This document shows positions 1 through 8,628 of a DNA stretch of 41,502 bases, in pieces. How positions within the stretch are numbered: position 1 is the first letter of the stretch; each line of letters begins with the position of its first letter. Source of the stretch: a candidate division WOR-3 bacterium (GTDB lineage: Bacteria > SDB-A). The position numbers and the translations under genes are program-made. Below the pieces are notes generated by a model that was not told the DNA's origin, ran no database searches, and worked only from the letters and a program-made list of their open reading frames with translations. Location: assembly GCA_016934535.1 (NCBI GenBank), contig JAFGSQ010000024.1, positions 1 to 41,502 on the forward strand, given 5' to 3'.

Positions 1-1
1 A

Positions 2-1333
2 ATCGCTCCGACGATAAAAAACAACATTATTACAGACTGCTCGTACGGTATCCATTTTCAGAATACCGGAAACACCATAGCTCCCAACCTTGATTTCAAT
101 GACGTCTGGAACTGCGGGCAGAATTACATAAATATCTCGGATTCAGGCGAAAATTCAATAAGTGAAAACCCGATGTTTACGGATCATTTGGCTGTTTATT
201 GCGGATCGCCATGCATAGACAGAGGGAATCCGATTTACTTTTTCAATGATCCCGACGGCACGAGAAACGACATAGGCGCCACACCAGTTTTTCAGGTTCT
301 CGGTTACGACGACATCCAAACCACTATAAATGATTTACACGATTATAATGTCATTGCTCTTCATTCAGGAACTTATAGTTTAAGCGAACCTCTTGATTTT
401 CAAGGAAAAGACATTATTTTGATGTCTCATGATTATTTTTCGAGAGCCACAATTACGACATACAACGACACACTTGATTTGTTCGTTTTCGATGAATCCG
501 AAACCGAATCGGCTGAGTTGAGAAACCTTATTCTTGAAGGCGGAAGGATTGCCGTTTGGTGTAAAAACTCTTCTCCCACAATAAGAGGAAACTTGATAAT
601 TAGTCAAAATGTACAGAACTGGGCTGCGATTGCTCTCTCAGGTATGAATTGGGCAAGTTCAGGAAATTCTCCGGCAAGGATAATAAACAACACAATTGCC
701 AATTCTGCAAACGGAGGCATCTCGTCATTTTCAACATCCGCCCCGGAAATAAGAAACAATATAATCATCAACTGTACGTACGGAATTCATAAGCAAAGCC
801 CTTTTTTGCCGCTTGTCAACGACTACAACGACGTCTGGAGCTGCACTAACAATTATATTAACTGCTTGGTCGGATCAAATTCGATATCTTGTGATCCGGA
901 TCTCAATGAAGATTTCCTTCTTAACGCTAATTCTCCATGCATTGACAGCGGTGATCCTGACACTGTATACAACGATCCAGACGGATCCCGAAACGATATG
1001 GGCTGGTTTCCTTACTGTCAATTATCATATGACCAATATGCATGTAGTGAATCGGATCATTCCCCTGTATTGTGGTTTAATTGTTCCAGTGTTTCCGAAG
1101 GATTTTCAATCTCTTTCCATCTGTCGTATCCATCAGATGTCAAAATTGATATCTACAGCGTTGATGGAAGACTTGTAATAAATTTTATGGAAGATTATCT
1201 GAATCAGGGAACACACGTTATCAATTGGAACGGAAAAAATATTTCCGATCAGATCGTGTCCAACGGTGTTTACTTTTTCACTTTCAGAACAGGCGAAATC
1301 ATAAAATCCTTCAAATCTGTTGTTATAAGGTAA
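2..1333 (+). CDS. Secreted parallel beta-helix protein with C-terminal sorting domain (5' end outside window)
   Basis: The reading frame is open from the first bases of the window, so the ATG at 173 is internal and the real start lies upstream. The protein contains two copies of a unit of about 200 residues. Each has an N-rich beta-helix rung ending in YGIH, then a D-x-NDVW motif, then an SPCID-x-G-x-P segment followed by NDPDG-[ST]-RND-[IM]-G. Such units are typical of secreted right-handed parallel beta-helix proteins, often carbohydrate-binding or lyase-like; no catalytic residues can be assigned here. The last 75 or so residues (IDIYSVDGR, then SNGVYFFTFR and a VVIR end) form a T9SS type A / FlgD-like sorting domain, so export and surface attachment are likely. 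It lies 55 bp upstream of another protein with such a tail. The fold class is well supported; the function is unknown. Confidence 0.8.
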   Translation: MAPTIKNNIITDCSYGIHFQNTGNTIAPNLDFNDVWNCGQNYINISDSGENSISENPMFTDHLAVYCGSPCIDRGNPIYFFNDPDGTRNDIGATPVFQVLGYDDIQTTINDLHDYNVIALHSGTYSLSEPLDFQGKDIILMSHDYFSRATITTYNDTLDLFVFDESETESAELRNLILEGGRIAVWCKNSSPTIRGNLIISQNVQNWAAIALSGMNWASSGNSPARIINNTIANSANGGISSFSTSAPEIRNNIIINCTYGIHKQSPFLPLVNDYNDVWSCTNNYINCLVGSNSISCDPDLNEDFLLNANSPCIDSGDPDTVYNDPDGSRNDMGWFPYCQLSYDQYACSESDHSPVLWFNCSSVSEGFSISFHLSYPSDVKIDIYSVDGRLVINFMEDYLNQGTHVINWNGKNISDQIVSNGVYFFTFRTGEIIKSFKSVVIR

Positions 1334-1340
1334 AAGCATG

Positions 1341-1368
1341 TTGCAAATTTGTATTTAAGTTATACAAT
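1341..1368 (+). promoter_or_regulatory. Candidate sigma70-type promoter for the LVIVD protein
   Basis: TTGCAA at 1341-1346 is followed after 16 bp by TACAAT at 1363-1368, which matches the sigma70 consensus at 4/6 and 5/6 positions. The predicted start near 1375 leaves a leader of about 14 nt carrying a strong Shine-Dalgarno (AAGGAGG, 1377-1383). The same bases form an inverted repeat TTGTAT/ATACAA (1349-1354 and 1362-1367), which could be an operator or coincidence in AT-rich DNA. Confidence 0.4.
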
Positions 1369-1388
1369 ATTAACAAAAGGAGGCGGTT

Positions 1389-2690
1389 ATGTTTGGTACA
1401 ATTCTGAGTTTTTTAATGTCGCTAGTCTCAACTCCTGAAGGCGCATTTACTTTGACAGGTCAATACGACACCCCTGGCTGGTCTCGTGATGTATTTGTTA
1501 GAGATAATTACGCCTACGTCGCTGACTATGATATGGGTTTGAGAATTATTGACGTTTCAAATCCCTCCAATCCCCAGGAAATCGGATTTTGCTCGACACC
1601 CGGATATGCATTCGGTGTTTTTGTAAAAGACAACTACGCTTATATTTCCTGCGATGTATATGATTATTTCTGTATTGTCGATATTTCGAATCCTTCAAAT
1701 CCCGTCATCACCAGCTACACTCAAATATTCGGCTCGGGATACAATGTTTTCGTATCAGGAAATTACGCTTATCTTGCCGTCGGTGATTACTTGGGCGGAT
1801 TGTACATATACAATGTTTCCAATCCGTATGAGCCTGCAATGACAGGATATTATTGGACATATTCCTCAATTGGGGTTTATGTTGTTGACAATATTGCTTT
1901 GCTTGCGGCCGGTTACCTTTTCACAATCGATGTAACAAATCCCAACAATCCGGTGCCGTTAGACAGTTATTATGACAATTACAACGAATACGCATACGAC
2001 GTCTGTTGTGAAGGCAATTACGCATATTGCACCTTTGATTACGGCAATAAAACAAGTGAAGAAAATGACGCTTTGTTTTATTCAAAACTTCCAAAGTCAA
2101 ATAATTCCGAATGTCTTGTTTCAAACGGCGGATTGAGGATTATTGATATAGCAGATCCTGCGAATATCCAACTTGCTGGCTACGTCAATACTTCCATGGA
2201 CGCTTTTGGAGTATCCGTCAATGACGGGTATGCTTTTACCACGGGCTGGATAAACGGGGGAATACAGGCTGTAAATGTAATAAATCCTCTCAATCCTTTT
2301 CTTGCGGGATCATACAACACTCAGGGTGAAGCGAGAGATGTTTTCTGTTATGATAATTATATATTTCTTGCCGACGGTCAAAGCGGTTTGAAAATATTCC
2401 AGTATTCGGCGCTTGGAGTTGAAGAACAACCTGACAACAATGTACATAACAACAGTCTGACTATTACACAAAACCAAAACCGAGAAGTAACTTTTAATTA
2501 TTTTCTCGAAGGACCTGCCCAAATTGAATTAAAGATAATTGACGTTTCAGGAAGAATTGTTTTTGAGTCCTCAGCAGGATTTCATGGCGGGAATCAACAA
2601 TTCACATTCCGTGCTGAAAAAGCGGGCACATATTTTTTGATTTTCAAGAATTCAGAAAATATTTTAAACAAAAGCTTTATTGTTTTATGA
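1389..2690 (+). CDS. Secreted LVIVD-repeat seven-bladed beta-propeller with C-terminal sorting domain
   Basis: The start follows AAGGAGG with a 5-nt spacer. The N-terminus ([19 protein letters not shown]) is a short signal peptide. Seven repeats of about 42 residues follow, each with a V-x-DNYAY-[VIL] strand and an [IV]-[IV]-D-[VI]-S-NP-x-NP turn, the LVIVD signature; seven repeats would close one propeller. Repeat 5 carries an extra insert of about 28 polar residues between its two halves. The C-terminal 75 residues (LKIIDVSGR, then AGTYFLIFK and KSFIVL) are a T9SS type A-like sorting domain. LVIVD proteins are extracellular or surface proteins without a known enzymatic activity; a binding role is inferred. 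The gene converges on the deacetylase-like gene with a 32-bp gap. Confidence 0.85.
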   Translation: MFGTILSFLMSLVSTPEGAFTLTGQYDTPGWSRDVFVRDNYAYVADYDMGLRIIDVSNPSNPQEIGFCSTPGYAFGVFVKDNYAYISCDVYDYFCIVDISNPSNPVITSYTQIFGSGYNVFVSGNYAYLAVGDYLGGLYIYNVSNPYEPAMTGYYWTYSSIGVYVVDNIALLAAGYLFTIDVTNPNNPVPLDSYYDNYNEYAYDVCCEGNYAYCTFDYGNKTSEENDALFYSKLPKSNNSECLVSNGGLRIIDIADPANIQLAGYVNTSMDAFGVSVNDGYAFTTGWINGGIQAVNVINPLNPFLAGSYNTQGEARDVFCYDNYIFLADGQSGLKIFQYSALGVEEQPDNNVHNNSLTITQNQNREVTFNYFLEGPAQIELKIIDVSGRIVFESSAGFHGGNQQFTFRAEKAGTYFLIFKNSENILNKSFIVL

Positions 2691-2722
2691 TTTGAATTTA
2701 CTGACGCTTATGGGCGTTGCTC

Positions 2723-4066
2723 TTAAACATTGAAGATTTTTTTTAACTGTTCAATGTCCGTAAATTCAGCGTTTTGACTTTTAAGTAAATCAAGGATTTC
2801 AGTGTATTTCTCGAGCCCTTTTTCAAATCCCCCTTCCTCGCAATTAATGTTGTGCCAAAGAAGAGTGAAAAGCCCTCCCGTGAATTTGATGTGACCAATG
2901 ATCTCGTTCACAAGATCTTTTTCGCTGGAAACTTTGTTTCCTATGTATTTCGTGTAAGTCCTATCCATGAAATTCAACGGAAAAGCCGTGATTTTCAAAC
3001 TTTCTCCTTCTGTCAAAGGATGAAAAGGAACGGTTATACCGCCCCTGAATCTGCACGAATCGAAAAATCCCATAGAAAAATCGTTCTCAATTCCGGCTTT
3101 TTCCGAACTTATCCAGCTTTCAGGAAATACCATGTTAATGTAATGCTGTCTGTTGGAAGTCACTTTTTCACCCAAAAACTTTTCAAGCAACATTTTCTCT
3201 TCCATCATTTTATTGGGATCTTTGTTTGCGTAAAAAGAAGTGTGAAGTGCTAAAGAATTTCCTGATTTTTTCAAACGCTCGAAAAGCCACCCCGTTTTTT
3301 CGACAAAAACTGTTCCGCTTTTCTTAAAAACAGCTTTCAAAAAATTACCACTGTCGGTTAGAAAGAAATAAACTGATCTCGCGTCTTTTTCAGCTTCAGC
3401 TTTTTCAAAATCGCCGATGCAATTTAAATAGGGATTAGACCTGCCAAAAACCCTCAGAAAAGTTCTCATTGAGAAAACAATTTTAAGTTTTAATAAAAGC
3501 TGGAAGCTTCTCGCCAGCAAAAACAATCTCCAGGACGACAAATAGTCAATGTCGTGAGTCAATAATACATAAAATTTATCTTCACTGTTAAAAATAAATT
3601 TTTCGGTTTTCAAATATCCGTATGCAGATTTCAATATTTTTGCATAGTAATTTACGCTGGGAATACTCAAATCTTCATACAAAACATTTTCTCGGCTTAT
3701 CACGCGTCCGTATTTATCCAAAGGGCTTTCTTCTTCATATTCGAGAGAAATAAGATACTGCGAGGATCGGACAGGGTCAAAGCGCAAAGCAATAGAATTC
3801 AATTCTTTCGAATAATAAGCCGCCGCCGATCCGTCTTCAAAAAACAGCATGATCTCGCCTTCAAAATCGGTTTCCGATGTGAAATAAACCGGTATCTTTT
3901 TTTCATCGATCACTATGACTTTTCTTTTTTTTTCAGTTGATAATATTACTATTTTGTTCTTCTTGTAACTGTCAGACCATTCGATCGATGACGCATATTG
4001 CGTTTCAGCAGGTAAAACCGAATCGAACAGTTTCAATATCTGATCTTGTGATTTTATAAGGTCCAT
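2723..4066 (-). CDS. Polysaccharide deacetylase-like protein (NodB-related fold)
   Basis: This is the last gene of the minus-strand cassette that begins at 7512. A good Shine-Dalgarno (AAGAGGTGAC) precedes the ATG. Residues 1-150 or so form an alpha/beta N-terminal region resembling the one found before deacetylase domains in polysaccharide loci. The second part has LTHDIDY (the THD-x-D metal motif of NodB-type carbohydrate esterases), then NSLALHTSF (the G-x-x-H-position strand) and a late LLWHN motif. Between them lies ARSVYFFLTDSG, the usual strand with acid and aromatic residues. Family members remove acyl groups from glycans or act as diverged homologues in surface polysaccharide clusters. 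At 447 aa it is longer than a bare NodB domain (about 200 aa) because of the N-terminal part. The substrate cannot be told. No signal peptide is seen, so it is probably cytoplasmic. Confidence 0.7.
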   Translation of the reverse strand: MDLIKSQDQILKLFDSVLPAETQYASSIEWSDSYKKNKIVILSTEKKRKVIVIDEKKIPVYFTSETDFEGEIMLFFEDGSAAAYYSKELNSIALRFDPVRSSQYLISLEYEEESPLDKYGRVISRENVLYEDLSIPSVNYYAKILKSAYGYLKTEKFIFNSEDKFYVLLTHDIDYLSSWRLFLLARSFQLLLKLKIVFSMRTFLRVFGRSNPYLNCIGDFEKAEAEKDARSVYFFLTDSGNFLKAVFKKSGTVFVEKTGWLFERLKKSGNSLALHTSFYANKDPNKMMEEKMLLEKFLGEKVTSNRQHYINMVFPESWISSEKAGIENDFSMGFFDSCRFRGGITVPFHPLTEGESLKITAFPLNFMDRTYTKYIGNKVSSEKDLVNEIIGHIKFTGGLFTLLWHNINCEEGGFEKGLEKYTEILDLLKSQNAEFTDIEQLKKIFNV

Positions 4067-4077
4067 GTCACCTCTTT

Positions 4078-5154
4078 TTATAGGGAAAGAAAAAATGAGT
4101 TGAAATCAATGTTTTTACTCCGTATGAAATCAGAATCTTTGCTTTTTATGTATATGTCAAAATTCATTTTTTTTCCAGGAAATAAATATCTTTTTAAACA
4201 TGACATGACCTTGTTTTTTTGACTTTTATAATAAGGCATGGAAAATTCAGGAAACACGACACATGATACTTTTTTTTTCTTGGCAAGGTATAAAATATAC
4301 TCGAATATACCTGAATACAGATTCAAATCCGCAACGTTCCAATATACTATCCAAATTGAGTTTTCCGGCTTTGTGCTTTTCCAAAGAATTATCCTTTTTT
4401 TGTTGTCCTCAAATTCGAGATTAATCAATCTTCCTGATTTAAAAAACCAGGAAACTGTTTTTGGATCAAGAGATATTCCCCACTGATTTTCAGTATATTC
4501 TTTTGTATACAATGCTTCTTCCGGTTCGTTTTCACTGTAACGAATATTTCCTGTTGAAACATTTGTAATAGAATTTTTCCAACTGTTCAATTTGTCAGAC
4601 ATTATGTTCAAAGCGAATAAAATCTTTATCGATATTTTTTGAAACGCGTTTTCAGCTGTTTCTTCCATGCTTTTATGTGAGATAATATTAAGGTACATTT
4701 TTTCCGACATGGAAATCTTTTTAAATCCGGACAATTTATTTATTAAACAAACACCGGGGTTCATGCTGATCGCATGAATTGGATCCACACCGTCTATCAT
4801 TGCCGCATTGTATAAACTCATAACCATACCTGAAAGAAGCGGCGTATCTTTACTCCCGTCGAAAACTGCTGATTTTCTGTATTTTTGATCGAGAATCATG
4901 GCTTCCGATTTGCCGGATTTCATTTCTCTTCCATCTTTTATTATTTTCACGGGAATTACAGAGCAATGACCGATAATTTTTTTTCCATCGTAAGCGAATG
5001 AGTGGTATGAATAACCGTAAGGATTTTTATTGAATTTATTCAAGCAGTAATCAAAATCAGCAAACCGTGAATCGAATTTCCCGTACAGATCCGAAACAGT
5101 TTTGATTATTTCTTCACTCAATGGTCCTTTGACAGCTTCTACAGATAGACTCAT
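4078..5154 (-). CDS. GNAT-like N-acyltransferase domain protein
   Basis: This 358-aa soluble protein overlaps the upstream ligase gene by 4 nt and ends 11 nt before the deacetylase-like gene, so it is translated as part of the cassette. Residues about 50-115 show the N-terminal half of a GNAT fold: HSFAYDGKKIIGHCSVIPVKI as paired strands, then a strand-helix with EAMILDQKYRKSAVF (the place where GNATs bind the acyl donor after the V-x-P-x-x-R/Q-x-x-G step). The remaining 200 residues look like the second, diverged GNAT-like half common in polysaccharide-locus acyltransferases. Working with the ACP and the ligase, it is the best candidate for moving an acyl group onto a sugar amine. The fold assignment is fair; the reaction is an inference. 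Confidence 0.55.
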   Translation of the reverse strand: MSLSVEAVKGPLSEEIIKTVSDLYGKFDSRFADFDYCLNKFNKNPYGYSYHSFAYDGKKIIGHCSVIPVKIIKDGREMKSGKSEAMILDQKYRKSAVFDGSKDTPLLSGMVMSLYNAAMIDGVDPIHAISMNPGVCLINKLSGFKKISMSEKMYLNIISHKSMEETAENAFQKISIKILFALNIMSDKLNSWKNSITNVSTGNIRYSENEPEEALYTKEYTENQWGISLDPKTVSWFFKSGRLINLEFEDNKKRIILWKSTKPENSIWIVYWNVADLNLYSGIFEYILYLAKKKKVSCVVFPEFSMPYYKSQKNKVMSCLKRYLFPGKKMNFDIYIKSKDSDFIRSKNIDFNSFFLSL

Positions 5155-6509
5155 GTATCCTTTTTATTTCTTGTTTTTTTTATTACAGAGGATTGCCCGT
5201 AAGATTCCATGAAATTCACCTCAACCGGTATTTTATATTCTTCGAGTTTTTTTCTGCAGTGAGCACGGATTCTTTTTTTAATTTCATTTTTTGTTATTTC
5301 TGATGTAATTAAAACATCGGCAGCGACAATTTTTCCAAGAATCGGATTGTTTTTACCATAAACCACAACTTCGGAAATTTCAGGCATTTCGTAAATGACG
5401 TTTTCAACCTCTAGAGGCAGGACTTTTTCTCCACCGACATTAATCACATCGGATTCCCTGCCCAGGATTTTAAAATACTCTCCGTCAACTTCTACTAAAT
5501 CCCCTGTTGGATAAAATCCTTCTTCGTCAAACGGATTTTCTTCGTTCAAATATCCAATCATTGATGATTCGGTCTTAATGTACAATTTCGAATCAATTAT
5601 TTTTGTTTTCAAAGATCCGTCATTCATTTTTATCCACTTTGAGTCCTTGCTCCTGTTTTTTGTCCTGAAAGAACCCGTCTCAGTCAAACCATATTTCTGG
5701 ATTATCTTTACATGAGGAAATTGCTCATTGAGTTTCATCAAAACGGAATCCATTATGGGTTCAGCTCCGTAAGTAATTATTTTTAGAGAAGATAAATCGT
5801 GTTTTTGATACTCTTTGGACAACAATAAAAGATTTAAAAAAGATGGGGTTGTCGGAAGCAGTTCGATTCCGTACTTTTCAATTGCTCGGCATACCGAATA
5901 CGGATCTCTGTTACGAACAGTAACTACCGTTCCTCCGTTAAGAAGAACATCAAAAAGGGTGTCGAGACCTCCGATATGATCAAAAAACATAAAAGGTATT
6001 GTTCGGAGAGAGGCGTGAACCGTGTTTTGAAATTTTCGCAGGAGTCTTGTCAAATCGTGTAAAACTCCCTTGCTCTTCCCCGTAGTCCCCGAAGTGAATA
6101 ATACAATCCCGGGTCTGATTTGCTTCGAAAAATCTATTATCATTCTGTTTTTGGGATTTCTGCCAGTGTCTGTAAAATTCAATTCTCCGTTCTCGAGAAT
6201 CACTGCCTCGCGTGAGACATCCGCTTCCTCGAAAAACTCACGTTTTCTCTGCGGGGAATTTGCCACGGGAACAATGATGTTGCTGTTTTTTATAAGCGCC
6301 ATCAACAGCGAAATCGATCCCATGCTGAAATCAGTTGCCAGGCCGACTGTTTCGCCGCCAGTTATTCCCTGGGATAAAATACTGCTGTATAACATTCCTA
6401 TTTTGTCTATTAATTCGCCGTACGTTGCTGCTTTATTCTCTTGAATAACAGCTTCTTTGGCCGTATCAATACCTTTGAGTCTTTCAAATAGCCAGGAAAG
6501 TTCATGCAT
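5151..6509 (-). CDS. AMP-forming acyl (or amino acid) ligase, ANL superfamily
   Basis: All core adenylation motifs are visible: LFTSGTTGKSKG (P-loop, about residue 133), a YGLTETG motif (A5), YPTGDLVEV (A7), and GRESDVINVGGEKV with a following VEN (A8). The C-terminus has EYKIPV and a lysine-rich SSVIKKTR, in the place of the catalytic lysine of motif A10. At 452 aa it is compact compared with acyl-CoA synthetases of 500-650 aa, similar to stand-alone ligases that load carrier proteins. It activates a carboxylic acid as acyl-AMP and most likely transfers it to the carrier protein encoded two genes upstream. The identity of the acid cannot be read from the sequence. The gap to the SDR gene is 6 nt and the downstream gene overlaps by 4 nt. 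Confidence 0.85.
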   Translation of the reverse strand: MHELSWLFERLKGIDTAKEAVIQENKAATYGELIDKIGMLYSSILSQGITGGETVGLATDFSMGSISLLMALIKNSNIIVPVANSPQRKREFFEEADVSREAVILENGELNFTDTGRNPKNRMIIDFSKQIRPGIVLFTSGTTGKSKGVLHDLTRLLRKFQNTVHASLRTIPFMFFDHIGGLDTLFDVLLNGGTVVTVRNRDPYSVCRAIEKYGIELLPTTPSFLNLLLLSKEYQKHDLSSLKIITYGAEPIMDSVLMKLNEQFPHVKIIQKYGLTETGSFRTKNRSKDSKWIKMNDGSLKTKIIDSKLYIKTESSMIGYLNEENPFDEEGFYPTGDLVEVDGEYFKILGRESDVINVGGEKVLPLEVENVIYEMPEISEVVVYGKNNPILGKIVAADVLITSEITKNEIKKRIRAHCRKKLEEYKIPVEVNFMESYGQSSVIKKTRNKKDT

Positions 6510-6515
6510 TAAAAA

Positions 6516-7214
6516 CTACCTGACACCGCCGAGATATATGACCTGACCTGTTATAAAATCGCTTTCAGGTCTTATAAAAAAATCTATGACATTTGATATA
6601 TCTTTGAATTCTCCCAATCTTTGGATAGTTTGACGTCCGATCAAAGAATCCATTTTTGATTTTGGAACATTTTTAATCAAATCGGTATAAACAGGTGTCG
6701 GACCAACTGCGTTGCATGTGATGTTGAAAGGAGCGAGCTCTTTTGCCATGATTTCAGTCATGCTTTCGACAGAGCTTTTAGAAGAGGCGTAAGCCATTTC
6801 ACCTTCAAGTCTTAAAGGAGTAGCCACGGTCGCGAAATTTATTATCCTCCCGTATTTCTTTCTCATCATTATTTTTGAGCTTTCTCTCGCAAAAACAAAC
6901 GTCCCCAAAACATTTGTTCTGTATATTTTTTCCATGGAAGCAAGAGGTGTCATAATGAAATGATTCATGGAAGCGATGCCGGCATTGTTTATCAAAACGT
7001 CTATTCCGCCGCTGTCTTTGCTGACCGCCCTTATCATTTTTACAACCGCGCCTTCATCTGATACATCAAGATTGAAATGACTGTATCTTCCGTGTTTTAA
7101 ATCGGATTCTCCACGGCTGCACCCTGCAACGGTTTTCCCTTTTTCAAGATAATATTCGGCAAGATATCTGCCTATCCCTTTGCTGGTGCCCGTTATAACG
7201 AATACATTATTCAT
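6516..7214 (-). CDS. Short-chain dehydrogenase/reductase (FabG-like)
   Basis: This 232-aa classical SDR has the NAD(P)-binding TGTSKGIG at residues 8-15, NLDV before the adenine pocket, NNAG near residue 80, and the catalytic YASSK near residue 145. The residue 13 positions before the catalytic tyrosine, normally Ser, is Thr (NFATVAT), a conservative but unusual change. The C-terminus (GQVIYLGGVR) is in FabG style. It overlaps the carrier protein gene by 8 nt and lies 6 nt upstream of the ligase, so it probably acts on an ACP-bound beta-keto or hydroxyacyl group in this cassette. A nucleotide-sugar substrate is the alternative. The family is certain; the substrate is inferred. Confidence 0.85.
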   Translation of the reverse strand: MNNVFVITGTSKGIGRYLAEYYLEKGKTVAGCSRGESDLKHGRYSHFNLDVSDEGAVVKMIRAVSKDSGGIDVLINNAGIASMNHFIMTPLASMEKIYRTNVLGTFVFARESSKIMMRKKYGRIINFATVATPLRLEGEMAYASSKSSVESMTEIMAKELAPFNITCNAVGPTPVYTDLIKNVPKSKMDSLIGRQTIQRLGEFKDISNVIDFFIRPESDFITGQVIYLGGVR

Positions 7215-7512
7215 CGTGTTTGCTGTTCATCAACTTAAACACATAATCAGTCAAAGCGGCTATCGTTCTGAACGGTGAAGATCTCTGGCTCATGGCTCTT
7301 TCATCCGCAATTACAATTTCTTTTTTATATTCGTCCGATATTTTTTGCTCGACAGATGTCAAAATATTGACGAGCCCCAATGAATCGACGATTCCGTTTT
7401 CTCCATATAGAATTGTGTCATCGCCAGGATTTTTCCTGGTTTTTATGTTCATCTCTTCAGTCGTTTCAACGACAGAATGAATAATTATGGATTTAATACT
7501 TTCGATATCCAC
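7207..7512 (-). CDS. Acyl carrier protein (phosphopantetheine-binding)
   Basis: The start is GTG at 7512 with GGGAG and a 6-nt spacer. At 101 aa it has the carrier-protein four-helix pattern, with the prosthetic-group motif VDSLGL (Ser44 is the predicted phosphopantetheine site), followed by an acidic helix II and a helix IV region (FRTIAALTDYVFKL). It is not placed with fabD/fabF-type genes but leads a cassette with an AMP ligase, an SDR and a GNAT-like protein. It is therefore more likely a dedicated carrier for a tailoring acyl or aminoacyl group than the housekeeping AcpP. It is divergent from the flippase-like gene at 7678. Confidence 0.85.
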   Translation of the reverse strand: MDIESIKSIIIHSVVETTEEMNIKTRKNPGDDTILYGENGIVDSLGLVNILTSVEQKISDEYKKEIVIADERAMSQRSSPFRTIAALTDYVFKLMNSKHDE

Positions 7513-7542
7513 TCAAACTCCCTGTCAATAAAAATTTTGAAT

Positions 7543-7548
7543 ATTATA
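7543..7548 (-). promoter_or_regulatory. Candidate -10 element for the ACP-SDR-ligase operon
   Basis: On the minus strand this is a perfect TATAAT, about 31 nt upstream of the GTG start at 7512. The -35 region at the right distance is only TTATAG-like, so the box is strong but the promoter as a whole is partly supported. Confidence 0.35.
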
Positions 7549-7586
7549 GACACCAAACAAAATAACTATAAAACGTACTTCTCGGA

Positions 7587-7615
7587 TTGTGCTGAATTTT
7601 TACCTATGATATATT
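7587..7615 (+). promoter_or_regulatory. Candidate sigma70-type promoter for the flippase/YfhO glycan operon
   Basis: TTGTGC (7587-7592) is followed after 17 bp by TATATT (7610-7615). The predicted start near 7622 would give a leader of about 55 nt for the gene at 7678. It sits in the 165-bp divergent gap facing the ACP operon, so both glycan transcription units could be controlled from one region. Confidence 0.4.
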
Positions 7616-7677
7616 ATTGAACAATTTATGTCAACTTTTGGGACCATTGAGTAACGTTTTGGAATAATTCAATAATA

Positions 7678-8628
7678 ATGAAGAGTAAAATATTCAATGC
7701 ATTAATGCTTGCCCTGCTTTTGATTTCAATCGCTTTTTTAATTAAAAACATATATGGCAATTGGAATCAAATCAGAAACGTTTCATTTAAACCTAACTAT
7801 ACTCTTTTGACAGCCTCATTTTTACTTGAAATATTCATCCAGTTCTTCGGAGTTTTTCTGTGGCTGAGAATTGTCAGACTTTTTAAAGTCAATGTGTCGT
7901 ATAAAAAAGTGTTAAAAATCTGGTTTGTTTCATCTCTCGGCAGATATATTCCTGGAAAAATATGGCATTTCGCCGGAATGACATATTTTTTAACAAAGGA
8001 AGGCGTCAACACTGAAGTCTCTTTCACTTCATCATTTATTGTACAGATATATTCTATTCTAACAGGGGCGATAATCGGCGCTTTCACCTTGGTCTCAATT
8101 ACTAAAAATCTCAATCCCATAGCTTTGGGAATTTTCATAATTTTATGCTTCGTTCTTGGATTAATTGTTTCGAATAAAAAATTGATTAACTCATTTTTAT
8201 ATTTTATCGCCGAAAAAAGAAAACAGAAAAAACAAGAGATTGAATTCAGTTCCTTTTATCTGCCTTTATTCCTGCTTCTGTATGTTTTCTTTTGGTTTGT
8301 AAGAGGACTTAGTTTTTATCTGTTCATAAAATCTTTTACGATGCCGGAAGTGAATGCACGCGTGTTTTCCTGTGAGTTTTTAACGGCCACATCTGTATTT
8401 TCAGCAAGCTATATTTCAGGTCTCCTCTTTTTACTTTCTCCAGGCGGAGTAGGAATCAGAGAAGGCGTAATGTCATCGTTGTTGAATAAATGCATGGGAA
8501 TCTCTATTGGGATTTCATCAATGATAACTGTTTTTAACAGGATCATGCTTACCGTAACAGAATTGCTTTGTCTTTTTATCAGCCTGGCAATCAACTGGAG
8601 GAAAAGTGGGAAAACAATCAAAAAATGA
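7678..8628 (+). CDS. Lysylphosphatidylglycerol-synthase/flippase-like integral membrane protein
   Basis: This 316-aa protein has about eight hydrophobic segments. The hallmark SLGRYIPGKIWH (about residues 84-95) and the late LLFLLSPGGVGIREG motif are those of the LPG_synthase_TM / UPF0104 family. That family includes the membrane half of MprF and putative lipid-linked sugar flippases near glycosyltransferases (AglD-like). No soluble aminoacyl-transferase half is attached. No clear Shine-Dalgarno precedes the ATG. It overlaps the YfhO-type gene by 23 nt, so the two are translationally coupled. The probable job is moving or handling a lipid-linked intermediate for the GT-C enzyme downstream. 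Confidence 0.8.
   Translation: MKSKIFNALMLALLLISIAFLIKNIYGNWNQIRNVSFKPNYTLLTASFLLEIFIQFFGVFLWLRIVRLFKVNVSYKKVLKIWFVSSLGRYIPGKIWHFAGMTYFLTKEGVNTEVSFTSSFIVQIYSILTGAIIGAFTLVSITKNLNPIALGIFIILCFVLGLIVSNKKLINSFLYFIAEKRKQKKQEIEFSSFYLPLFLLLYVFFWFVRGLSFYLFIKSFTMPEVNARVFSCEFLTATSVFSASYISGLLFLLSPGGVGIREGVMSSLLNKCMGISIGISSMITVFNRIMLTVTELLCLFISLAINWRKSGKTIKK

Noticed and set aside
173-175. ATG at 173 as start of the beta-helix gene
   Set aside because: The frame is open to the window edge and the upstream codons encode another copy of the same repeat, so the start is outside.
2691-2722. Terminator between the LVIVD gene and the deacetylase-like gene
   Set aside because: Only a 4-bp stem (ACGC/GCGT) with no T tract on either strand; too weak to call.
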